64,000 bases of DNA from Larimichthys crocea (Eukaryota; Chordata; Actinopteri; Sciaenidae). Where the stretch lies: the NCBI RefSeq assembly GCF_000972845.2, contig NC_040018.1, positions 19,923,868 to 19,987,867 of the forward strand, read 5' to 3'. A program made the position numbers and the translations under genes. Below the pieces are notes generated by a model, which saw nothing but the letters and a program-made list of their open reading frames with translations, was not told the DNA's origin and made no database searches. Positions 1 to 11,100 of the stretch are shown here, piece after piece. Position 1 is the stretch's first letter. Each line of letters opens with the position of its first letter.

Positions 1-391
1 CCATCTCTGCTGTTACAACAAACTGATAATTAAATCTCATGATACAGTCTATTACTTTGTGACCTGGGCTGTTCACACAAATGGCTCCTCGCTTTTTAAT
101 ATGTCCAACATGATTTTTGGTGTTGCTTGTTGTTGAAAACTTTATTTTACCAACTCAAGCCTCCAGGTCGTCTTTTTCTCTCTCCTCCACATCTTCTTCT
201 CTCAGTCACACACATCTTTATACAGGTGCTAATCAACACACTGTGTCTGCTTTATCACACTACACCAAGTCTGTATTAGTCCTCCTCTAAATCCACATAA
301 ATTTACAGTGACGCCAGTAAGAAGTACTTTCAGTGGTTATGTATTTTTGTCTCATCTGCAAATTGCCTTGATCTTTCCGTGTGTTTAACAG
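1..391 (+). other. Intron of the ELL-family gene (window edge)
   Basis: Non-coding sequence ending in the acceptor TTTAACAG before the exon at 392. I see no other feature in it. Confidence 0.6.
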
Positions 392-3300
392 GAAGTTGCA
401 GCCGCATGTCAGCCACCAATCGAGGAATCTTCAAGCAAATGTGTCGATGCCGAAGACTTCAGAGGATGCAACTCCACATCACAGCACAGTGAAGAATCCT
501 GCAGTGGTAAATAGCCACATTGTTTTTTAATTTAACTTTGAACATCTGTTTTGAACCTGGAGCTACTTTATTAAGCTGTGTGTACGGTTTATAGTATGTA
601 AATTAGTATATTAGGATTTTGTCTGTAGTTTGACAGTTTGCTGATTGTTTCTGTGGTTCTCTAATAAAATATAAATGTAGGATCAAAGTTATAAGAAATG
701 ATTTTTCTATTTTTCTTCTTCCTTTCACAGAAACGCTCTGTGCCTTTTGACTCACCAGAAAGGCTAGCTGTTAAGAGGCAAAGACTTGTGGACCAGAGGT
801 TGCAACAGCAACCCACAGCAAACGGACTCTTGAACAATAAAGGACATGAAGTTGCAACTCCTACCTTCAACCCTAGTTTCCACACAAAGACTGAGTTTCA
901 ACAGACAAGTAACCATACCGGTAACCGAAATGGCTTACCAGGGGGGCACAGTAGCTTTCCTTTAATGCACAAACTGTCTAGTACCTCTGACACACCCGTT
1001 TCAGAGAGCAGAGAGCAAGAACCCAAAGTAAGCAGCCACCAACCCTCGCAGGGTGACTCTGACTGCGCTCACCAGCAGCTCGCCAACAGCCAGCACAGGA
1101 AGAAGAAATCTAAAAAGCACAAAGACAAGGAGCGGGAGAGGTTAAAAGACAACAAGGGCAGCGAATGGTTGGAGACAAGTCCTGATCTCAAGCAGAAAAC
1201 AGACAAACTTGACAGTAAGGCCCTTTTTAATGTAGATATATCGTGTTTCTTCTACTGAAATTAGCACAGTGTTTCTTGTCGACTTCTATATGGCAGTCTT
1301 GTGACTTTGGGAAAGTTTGAAGATATCACTCTCTGACTATTTTAGTATTACATCCGCTATATGGCAGAGGGCCTATCTCCAAAACACTGTTATCTCTCCT
1401 CATAAGTCGCATACAAAATAACAAGTTGACCACCCAGGCTTTGAGCTGATGACCACTGGTAATTATATGTGAGGTCTTTCTGAGCAACCGATTGTCCAAC
1501 AGCCCACTGATGCATTTATACAGTATTATCTCATAAGCATGTCTGTGTTTGCTCCCTTAAGCTCACTCTCTTGAGTCCTCACTGTGTTATGTGGCTGATT
1601 GACTCAACAACATCGAGCCGTGCTTTAGGTCTCTAAGCTGACATGTCTCCTGATACCCACAAGCTCTTAGCTAGTCTCCACTCAGGCGGGCAAGCACATA
1701 TACAAAACAAAAACACATTGGAAAAAACATTCAGACGATGACAAAGTGCCGTGTAGATTAATGTACTGACTGAACTGGCTCTAATGTCATTTCCTTTTAT
1801 CTGCTGTTTTTACTCCAGATCCTGACATCACAAATGCTGTGGTCTCTGAGGAGAAGCCGGATTATGTGCTGTGAGTCTGTCTTTAAATCATATTGTGGTT
1901 GTTTCATGTGGTATCACTTGCTATGGTTTCTGTTGAACACATATTGACTATCAAAATATGCTTACAGATTGATATGACACGATCCTTGTTAGCTAATAGA
2001 GCTTACAGTGGTTGTTTTTGTTTGATAGTAGACAGACATTACTTTTTTTGTGCATTTTCATTGTTTAAAAAAACATATTTTGTTCTACTGAAATAGTAAA
2101 AAATTGTATCCCATGGTGATGAATCCCCCACGGGAAACAATTTTTTACCACAGTATCGCATCAGCAGGACAATGCTGCCTTATGCTGCCATCTTGTGTCG
2201 AAAAGAGTTAGTACATGAGAAGAAGCCCTAAGGATAAAATTAGATTATACTGCCTGTGATGTTAGCCCGTAGAACATCATTAACACACCAAGTGTTTCTC
2301 TGTGCTTCTCTTTGTAGCACGTATGGCACCATCATGAATTTGGAGCAACGTCAGAGGTACCAGGCAGATTTCTGTGCAGAGTATGATGAATATAAAAACC
2401 TCCACTCTCGCATCGCCACCATAACCCACATGTTTGTTCAGCTAGGATCCAAGATCAAAAGCTTGTCCCCTGGCACACGAGAATATAAGGTACACACACA
2501 TATATGTATATATAAATCTGATGTCTGATCTGATACATTGCACACATTGCTAAATTACAATGCATGGTAAAGTGTTATTTTATGCAGTTTAGTTGATATT
2601 TAGAGTTTAATCGTTTGTGTTTTATATCCTGTAGATAATGGAAGACCAAATACTAGAAAAATACAGCAAGTATCGAAAGGTAAGTCAAATGTTTTGTAGG
2701 TTAAATTATTTTGTTGTTGTCCATGTCACATCTAACATATTAAGAGACCTGTATTTTATTTTAGCAGAAACTTTGCAGGTTAAAAATGTTGTGTGCATGG
2801 TATAACTGGACCCTGACACAGCTCTGCTCTCAGCATCAGTGTGCTGCTAATGTTTCTTTTGATCTGACAGTACACAGCATAAATATAACTGGACTTTAAT
2901 ATAACTCAAGTTGCACTAGAAGGACAAGAGTTTAAAGAAAATTAAAGTAACGAGAGATAAATAGAGGGCAATTAATTAAACTAATAACTAATATATAACT
3001 CAATAACCTATGACTGTATGGCTTTTTGATTATTTAATTTTGTGGTGATAGTAATAGACAGATAGTACACTAGTGCCTAAGGATATGTAGACATTGTCAT
3101 TAAACATTAACATTTGCAAAGATTCTGCACTTTGCTCCATTTATTTCCACCTCTGCATCATCAGTACACATATTTCTCGTCTGCATGTATTATCCATCTC
3201 TTGGCTGAGGGCAAACTGTTTATCTTTTGGTTGTGAAAAAGAGACTAACCTTTTGTAAGAAGAAGTGTGGAAATCCTCAAAGGCTTTCTCCTCCCTCCAC

Positions 3301-3413
3301 AGAAGTTTCCAGGCTACCGGGAAGAGAAGAAACGCTGTGAATATCTTCACGAGAAACTATCCTACATCAAACAGCTCATCATAGACTATGACGTCTCTCA
3401 GACCTCCTCATAG
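392..3413 (+). CDS. ELL-family RNA polymerase II elongation factor (3' part, ELL3/ELL2-like)
   Basis: Six exons are visible: 392-506, 731-1214, 1819-1870, 2318-2489, 2635-2679 and 3303-3413 (TAG). Phases close at every junction and give the C-terminal 325 residues; upstream exons with the N-terminal ELL domain lie outside the window. The large second exon encodes a low-complexity linker with a basic tract (KKKSKKHKDKERERLK) followed by the WLETS motif seen in ELL proteins. The last three exons encode the roughly 110-residue occludin/ELL homology domain, recognised by EQRQRYQADFCAEYDEYKNLH and KKRCEYLHEKLSYIKQLI. ELL proteins suppress Pol II pausing in the nucleus as part of the super and little elongation complexes; the occludin-type domain is a helical protein-binding module. 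The paralogue is uncertain. Synteny with human 15q genes favours ELL3, while the long linker resembles ELL2. Confidence 0.9.
2096..2148. repeat. Short hairpin-forming inverted repeat in an ell intron
   Basis: Two 21-nt arms (2096-2116 and 2128-2148) pair at 19 of 21 positions around an 11-nt loop. It lies inside the intron between the exons ending at 1870 and starting at 2318. It could be a tiny fold-back transposon remnant or a structured RNA; nothing in the sequence decides this. Confidence 0.6.
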
Positions 3414-5950
3414 CATTGGCTCTTCTTATCAGAGTTTTTATTATATGGGACCCCTGTCTTTGGATCAATAACATAGGTGTCAAAGCGTTAAGCGTTTTTT
3501 ATTAAGAGTGATTTGAAGTGGTTTTGGATGAACAAGGACTGCTTCTGCTGGGACCACGGAAGATGCTGTGACCACCTGTGATATAAATCAAAATCAGATT
3601 TATCTCTGGTATTTGTAAATTTGTTTTAAAGTTATCATTTTTTAAAGAGATGTCTTGGTAAAAAGTGCAAGGCAAAGGCAAAAACAGTTTCCCTCATAGT
3701 TTTTGCCAGCCTTGTGAAGACCAGTGTCAGTGTATGCCATTTTGTAAAAGGTAGCAAATGTGACTTTAACTTATTCACTTTGTTTTTGACACTTGTTAAG
3801 TCAAACCGTGCTCCGGGCAAGTTTCCCTTTTCCCCTTTTATGAAGTTCAATATGCAGCGTGAAAAAAAGTGTACTTTTCAATTCCACATCAAAGTTATCT
3901 TATTTATGATAATTGATTGAAGCAGCCCTTTGCAAAAAAAAAGAAGCAAATATTTCAAGTCATTTGATCTCAGATTTAGCCTTCATGTCTTATTATGCAA
4001 ATGGGGTGAGATAATTCCTCTTATTCCCAGTTAAGTTTCCCTTAATGTTTCAGGCATTTATCTTCAAGCAAGACTAGTTTGAAGCAGTTGCCGCATTGAT
4101 GGGAAGATGGAAACATAGAAATTAAATTTTCGAACAAAACATTTTGAAAGCAGCTGAATCTAATGAGAAACAAATGGGAAATATCAAAACTCACAGGACA
4201 AAGAATGACACGTAACAATACATTGAGGTATATGCTCATGAGCTCATGCTCATATGTCTCAGAAATGCACTTGTCTTTAAAGTATTTATTTGGCACACCC
4301 CTTTCTTTTGAATGACTAGTAAAGGGACCAAAATGCTTTGGCTTTTATGGCTGTTGCAATAATTTGGTGAGGAGAAAAAACATTCTCCTCCCTAAAGCTG
4401 TTACTGACATTGTTAATAAGGCACCACGTCTAGTTTCAAGTATTTTAACCCACTGGAAAAAAAAGTGTCTTTCTTTCTTTCTTTTTTTCTTTTTCTTTTT
4501 TAGAACTACTGATGTATTTATTTTATGCCGCCTTCCTCCACTCTCTGTGTTGTTGGTCTCCCCAGCTTGAAGCGTCAGGTCTTGTTATATCAAAGTGTTT
4601 GTATCCAAGCAGCTGGGGGAGCAAGGTGGGAGAGGTTGTGAGTAGATCAAAGGTTAGTGTTGTATATTTTGTCTGACAGAGTTGTGGAAAGTGACTGTGT
4701 TAAACCTGCCCCAAAGTCCTCTAAATATTAACACTGACATGGGAACAAAAAGGCCCTCGGAAATTAATGCACACAAAGCATTAGTTGGTACATTACATTT
4801 TCTATTCACATTGTTGGTTAAATTGAGTCAATTGAGAATTTACAAAATGGGAGACAACACTAGACTTTGTAGTGGACACTTAATGAATTCAGAATTAGTC
4901 TTAGATATTTGGTCTTCAGGGAAATATGGAGCCATATCGGTAAAAAGTGTACGTTTCATAACCAATTGTGGTACGTGGGTATTTTAAAAAGTAGCCTGCA
5001 GGGTTTTATATCCTTCAGTTTCCAGTTAATAATCAGTGCCCATTTAGTTTTGCACAAACCCAGTTTAAACAAAAAGGCGCAAGGGGATGAAGGAGTAAAA
5101 TTTCCACTCAAGATTGTACTTGTTCACCGTGGTTGCAGTTTTTGTACTGAATGTTATCACGCAGTCAATGACGTAGAAGCCTTAAGATTACACTTTTATA
5201 GGACAAAACCTTCAAACTGCCAATATCGACAAGGAATCATCATCCACACACATCTGTTTTCTGCCTTATATTACTGCTAGCTGTTACATTTAAACCTGTC
5301 TTAGACATTTTACTGTTCAAATGAACGCCAACTGTGGCTTTCTCACACCTTTTTGAATATTACCTTCTGGAGGAAATGTTTCATAATGTAATTTAAAAAA
5401 ATAAATGTTTAGTGCACAGTTTTGATTGGCTATGATGGCATAGCTTACTCATCACTTGCTTTTTTAATCCTTCTGGTACTTTCTTTCTCATAATCTTTAT
5501 TGAGAGATATATACGGTCAGGTATTTATCATTAGGGATATCGCTTTGGTTTATACTGCAGCTGATTTTCCGATTGACATCCCATCTGATTCTGCTCTGAG
5601 CAGACGGAGCAGTTTGATTGGATGATTGTCTTCAGTGATTTTTGTGATATTTCAAGCACAAAAGAGATCCATTGTTAATAACAGTAGTCAATCATTTTCA
5701 GGTAGTGGGTGGCAATTGTGAGAAGGTTTCAGGAGGGAAATTAAATGGTGTCGAGTGCTTGATTAAAGACCATAATTATATGTGGGTTATTGAGTTTGAT
5801 GGAAACCATAATTATCTGCGGGTTATTGGGTTTGATGAAAGAATCACTGATCTTGAAGACAGACTATTTCTTACAAAATCATTAAATGAATTTATTTATC
5901 TGTGCGAGTCTTAATCACAAGCTACAATAAAAAAGTTCATGAGGTGTTTT
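3414..5950 (+). other. Putative 3' UTR of the ELL-family gene
   Basis: After the stop at 3411-3413 there is no further credible exon. Candidate polyadenylation signals AATAAA occur at 5400-5405 and 5926-5931, so the UTR is probably 2.0-2.5 kb. It holds a T-rich run (4475-4501) and an imperfect 36-bp tandem duplication at 5769-5840. Small open frames here show no recognisable domain. The true 3' end needs transcript data. Confidence 0.45.
5769..5840. repeat. Imperfect 36-bp tandem duplication
   Basis: Two adjacent copies of a unit starting ACCATAATTAT and containing GGGTTATTG, with a few substitutions. In one frame it reads as a 12-residue repeat (DHNYMWVIEFDG then NHNYLRVIGFDE), but the frame is short and has no other support. 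Confidence 0.7.
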
Positions 5951-6432
5951 GTTTTTGGACTGGTGTTGATTATTTGGCACCAGTGTATACAACGCAGTAG
6001 GCGTTTTTGTGTACTACATACCTGCTGGAGGGAAGAAAAGCCTCGTCTTAGTCCCAGAGGAGTCAGAGAGTATGCACCATGAACTACATTTTACAAATGT
6101 ATACTTTCTCTTTTTCAAGTTGTGCAAAGTTCAAAAGAATAAAAACATCAAAGTGATTTTTGCCTTGAGATTTGATTGTGCTACGAGCCTTTCTCTATGA
6201 ATCTCCTGTGCAGGTAATCTGCATCGCTCACTAATCGTCATTCATTTTGTCTTTGATCACACTGTCAAGCTGTGCAGTCATCAACAAATCTACTGGACTG
6301 TGATGTTTGTATGCATTAGCTATTGATTATTTTTGCAGGCGGATGAAAGTGTCTAGCTCGAGGGGTTATTAGAGCTCAAAGATACAGATATAGACACAAA
6401 ATAACATAAATTATTAAACACTGTAAACAAAA

Positions 6433-6521
<89 letters not shown>
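6433..6521. repeat. Compound microsatellite (CAGA)n-(TAGA)n
   Basis: About 12 copies of a CAGA/ACAG unit run directly into about 10 copies of a TAGA/GATA unit. The long open frame on the minus strand here (LSIYLSIYLS, CLSVCLSVC) is only the translation of the repeat. Confidence 0.95.
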
Positions 6522-6522
<1 letters not shown>

Positions 6523-6588
6523 GAGTAAGGTAAGTAAGAATATTGTAAATGATGACTTGATGAAGTAATTTATGAATGCCTTATACAC

Positions 6589-6660
6589 CAGTCAGCCACT
6601 TCATTAGGTACACTTATCTTTCAATATAATGCAGTCCAGTTTAACACTGCTGCAAACTAC
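6589..6660. mobile_element. Fragment of a teleost interspersed repeat
   Basis: The string CAGTCAGCCACTTCATTAGG with the following AATATAATGCAGTCCAGTTT matches from memory an end sequence found many times in fish genomes. No transposase is visible, so family and boundaries are uncertain. Confidence 0.4.
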
Positions 6661-7154
6661 AAACTCAATGGTTATAAGTTATTTATGAAAAGGATAAAGG
6701 GAAACTGCCAGAGGGATTTTATCAGTCTGACATCCCACAAGTTTTTCTTATTAATGGCTTTTAATGGTTCTATACAGCAAATGAACCCATTAACTCTAAT
6801 AAAATACATTAGTTACAATTTATAAACCTTCCATAAAGAGACAAATCCTGTCTTTTAATGCTGTTTTGAAGATAATCCACTAAAAATGAATGAGATTTAG
6901 AGCTTTTCAGGGCTTTTCGTAAAGGCCGAGAAACAGATAGTGCCATCTCTCGCTATTGATTTCACTGAGTTTTCTGAGGGTCGTAAGCTGAGAAACAAAG
7001 CCTCAAGCAGATATCGAAAGCCGTTCATTATCCGTGACAGCAGCCTGACCGCAGCGACTTAAACGGCGTGGCGGAATAATGAACAGCGTGCTGCCTCTCA
7101 GGAGTGACCGTCAAATGAAGGATAGATTATTATTGGCACGGAGTTGTTGACTGG

Positions 7155-7242
7155 TCCAGCTTTAAACCTTTACAGTACTTTAACCTGGTATGTATGTATC
7201 CAGCTTTAAACCTTTACAGTACTTTAACCTGGTATGTATGTA
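7155..7242. repeat. 44-bp tandem duplication
   Basis: A unit beginning TCCAGCTTTAAACCTTTACA and ending in TGTATG repeats occurs twice with a 44-bp period (starts 7155 and 7199), directly before a TG microsatellite. Replication slippage anchored in the TGTA repeats is the likely cause. Confidence 0.9.
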
Positions 7243-7266
7243 TGTATCTATGTGTGTATGTGTGTG

Positions 7267-7310
<44 letters not shown>

Positions 7311-7316
7311 TGTGCT
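7243..7316. repeat. (TG)n microsatellite
   Basis: Interrupted TG/TATG dinucleotide tract ending just upstream of the presumed wdr93 first exon. Confidence 0.95.
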
Positions 7317-7348
7317 CCGCAGATAGACTGCGTCTCCATGGAGGCGCT

Positions 7349-7362
7349 GTTGCCATGACAAC
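7349..7362. promoter_or_regulatory. RFX X-box near the presumed wdr93 transcription start
   Basis: The 14-mer GTTGCCATGACAAC fits the RFX X-box consensus RYYNYYWTRRNRAC at every position and is nearly palindromic. It lies about 770 bp upstream of the wdr93 start codon and just before a good splice donor (GCTAAG/gtaaga, about 7387), so it probably sits at or within a non-coding first exon. X-boxes bind RFX factors that drive ciliary genes, which fits a ciliary WD-repeat protein. The motif is seen directly; its activity is inferred. Confidence 0.6.
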
Positions 7363-8132
7363 CGTGAAACACTTAGTCCACGCTAAGGTAAGACAGCTGC
7401 TGGCCATGGAAATAGATACTATGATTATATATATTTATATATTTATATCACGGCTAACTATGAAGTCACCTTTACGTTCTCCTTGTTCACTGTGGATGTT
7501 GTAGCCACTGTCGTCTAGCTGCCTTCAGCTACCTTGTTGTTGTTGTTAGCTTTGTTTTGCTTTTGTCTCAGACCCGGACACTAACACACCATGTTCATCC
7601 CTTGTACTTAACCATGTAACATGCATGCTTTAGTCTCAGATGTGCAGTGTACAACTAGTACTGTAAGTACTGTACTTTTCACGGCTCTGTACAGTTTTGC
7701 AGCTTCACTTAAGCTGATCAGATATAATGTATTGTGAAAGATTAAATGGACCTTTATTTTTTTTTTATAGCAGCCATTGACATGTAACACGTTCAAGGTA
7801 ATCTGTGTTATCACTTTGTGGTGCAGCAGCAGTGACAACACAAACAAACATAAATAACACAAACAACCAATGAATGAACAATAAATACGTTACATAAGTT
7901 TGAATGAGCTCCCTACTCAGTTCTGTATGATGAGTACATACAGTGCATTTTGATGGTAATAGCTACTTCTGTCTATTTATAATAGTACGATTATGAATGG
8001 TCGACCTTTACTTGATGTTGGTGTATTGTTATGAAGATCTCGGTCCTCACACTACTGCACATGCAGTATGTCTGCATGGTTAGACTTATTAATGATAGTT
8101 TCTATAAACTGAGCATTGTTTTTGGTCACAGG

Positions 8133-11100
8133 ATGTCCACGTACAGCAGAAAAAGCACCCCAGACTTAGAAATGGAAACAGCTTACAATACAGAGACATC
8201 CAGAAAGACAATACCTACGTTGGAACCGTCCGCTGCGACGCAGGTACGGAAATTAGTTCATGAAAGAGATGTTAAACATCAAATACTTGACAAACTACCA
8301 GGCAAAACACTGCTAAATAACTATGTATTATTTAAAGTCAAATCAAGTCAAGATTATTTTTTTAACCTAACATCAAATGTGTCCAAAAGACTCTACGGCC
8401 ACACAACTTTCTATTTATATATATATATTTTTGTTAATAGCTTTCTATTTTTCAAAAGAGAACAAATAGGTTATTAAATATAAGGTCAGTGCTTTCAAAA
8501 AGAAAATGTGGGCGTTCATTTTTAACTGTTGTGACTTATCTGTCAGCTTCCAGAGAGTACCAGCTGTCTAACGTGCTCAGATGATGGCCGGTACCTCAGT
8601 TTGGGTCACTCTCAGGGCTTGGCTGTGTGGGATGCATCTTCTCTGATCTGTGCTGCAGAGTGGCTCGAGGACAGATTAGAAATTACATTTATTCAGATGA
8701 CCAGGATGGCTGAGACGGGTTATCTGCTTGCCACTGTTGATGATATGGGTGGGTAGTATGTCTCTGATCCCAAAGTCATGGACTGTTACTGCACTGAGCT
8801 GAGACAATGATGTCTAAGAATCAGAGGAAATAAAAGTTAAATAGAAGAATTACAAAAAGTGTTAAATTGATATAAGCTGTTATCATCTTTCACTGCAGGC
8901 GTTGCCAGAATCTTTGCATATCACTGTGAAGGCATTCACCTCCTCAGTGTTATAAACGTCATGGTGCGTATTGTCTGTGTAATTTCTTAATCACCACAGG
9001 ACAAAAGTGTGTTTATGTGTGTTAATGATAAAGGAACTTTATATTAATAGGATATATTTTCATAGGTGTCTAATTCCTTCTAGGAAAAGGAAACATATAA
9101 TATAATGTCTTTTGAATTATCAGGAAAATATCAACAAAAGGAGCATTTGCTTGACATTTGAATTATCTGCAGGGGGAGATTATGGAGCTGCATCCATCAG
9201 ATGTAAGTAAAAACTTCACTTCGTGTTTGAGCTTCGTATTTTTAACTCAACTTAATTATGGATATTTCACACCTCCTGTCAGGTAATGGTGCTCTTTGTC
9301 TTGAGATCTATCACCTCCCCACAGAAGCATGGCTGAAAGAGTTAGACTTGGCATTATCACAAAAACAGGTATTGTACAATCGTTTGAAGATTATCATGAA
9401 TTAGGCTTAGATTAGGTGTTTTACTGAACAGTGACATTTGATCTGACTACCATTTGAATCTGAGCTTATTTGGGGTTTTTAAACTAGAGACAAATAGGAT
9501 GAGTTGTTGACACTTGAAAAGGTGCTTAATCTGTATAAATACACATAATGGCATAAATTACAAAATAAGGCTTGGACCTGATGCTGCCTGAGAAAGAGCA
9601 CTGAGCTTGAAATGTGGTTAAAAGTCCAGCTGCTAGTCATTTTCTGCTCTTTTTAAGTGCCTATCATCATGCACATATTTAGAATAATACATTTCCCATG
9701 TCTTCTTTGTTATTACTGACCTGGCTGAGAAGCATTTTGGTCCACTGGTTTATGGGAACTAGAGCATAAACCATTTTAAATGCTGCCAGATTTTTGAAGG
9801 GTTCATTTACAAAAACATAGATTTTTTTAATTTATTTTCATAAATCGTTTTTTTTTTCTTTTTCTTTTGGAGCAGTCCAAAGAATATCAATCAAACAGGA
9901 GTTGGTTTGTTTTGACAAGATATCTCATTTATTTTCACTGATCATATTTTTTTATTGTGTGCTCAGGAGAAATCAAATCAATCAAACTGGTCTTGGTTTG
10001 TTTATTTTAGGAATGCTGTTTTTGCAAGTAAACTCCTCATATCATTGAATTACAGGTTCTAACTTTTTACTTATTTTGATTAAAAAAAACTTTCTCTCTT
10101 CATCAGGACTCAAACTCATCTGAAGACGTGGGTGTGAAATGGTCTCCGGTTGCTCTGCTGATTAAAATCAAACCACCCAAAATTCCAGCAGGTATAATTT
10201 TAATTTCTTCTAGAGCTTCTTTAAAGGGCGAGGGGTCATTGACCTATAGCGGGTCCTCAGACTTACTGAAGGGGGGTCACCAATCTATTGTTTGGTTATA
10301 ATTTGAAACTTTTTATTAAAACAAAATATATGTATGAAAATACAATTTAAAAAAATATCATCAATGAAAATAAATACTATATTTAGTATGAGATCCCTGC
10401 TCCAACTCTCTATCAGCTAAAGGGTTCTTGGCCTGAAAAACATTGTAGACCCCTGATCTGTGTGTGTGATGGTGTAGTTTGTTTGCTGTTATTGCAAATA
10501 GAAGTAAAAGGATAAGCATGAGCATGCAGAATACAGCCGAGTCAGTAACTCACCCTGTTTTGCAGGGACGGCATTGGATGGTCCACTTGAGGTGTTGCAG
10601 ATGACAGACTTTTTAACACACTGTTTGGCTCTGGATGAAAACATGAGCAGCACCCATCAACAGGAGGAACAATCTTTGGACACAGATGCAGGAAAAACAA
10701 AGGAAACAAATGAAAGCCAGAGGTTAAAGTTAACACAAATACTATCAATAGTTCACAGCTGATCTGCTATGATAGCTCTGTTGTTGACCCACTGACTCCA
10801 TCCCCACATCTTATCCAAAAATTGTGGCCTTGGTGACATTGCATGTATCAATCACATGAACGCAAATGCTCAGCCCTCTTTCTGTCTCATATAAGTTATA
10901 TGTCAATTTTTTTTTTTCCAGATGTTGTACCCACCATTTTCTTCCACCTTGTGGTCAGTTTCCTAGTGACAGCAAATCAAAGTCTCAGCCAGGTTTGTAA
11001 ACAAGAAGTATTTGAAATCTGAGTAATGAATATGTGAATTTTCTATGGTAAAGAAGAATCTAAATCGGTTCACTAATACAGTTTCAAAGGCCATTCCACT

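Larger units (their letters stand above)
5951..7130. other. Intergenic region between ell and wdr93
   Basis: No coding exon is recognised. It holds a compound microsatellite at 6433-6521 and a fragment at about 6589-6660 carrying TCAGCCACTTCATTAGGTAC, a string I associate with a common teleost interspersed repeat. The rest is AT-rich unique-looking sequence. The start of the wdr93 promoter region may lie after about 6950. Confidence 0.5.

Noticed and set aside
6376..6588. Minus-strand frame with LSIYLSIY and CLSVCLSV repeats
   Set aside because: Pure translation of the CAGA/TAGA microsatellite.
7180..7504. Frames on both strands over the TG tract at 7.2-7.5 kb
   Set aside because: Composed mostly of TG/CA repeat translation; the segment after it is better explained as a non-coding wdr93 first exon, since its frame cannot join the next exon without a stop.
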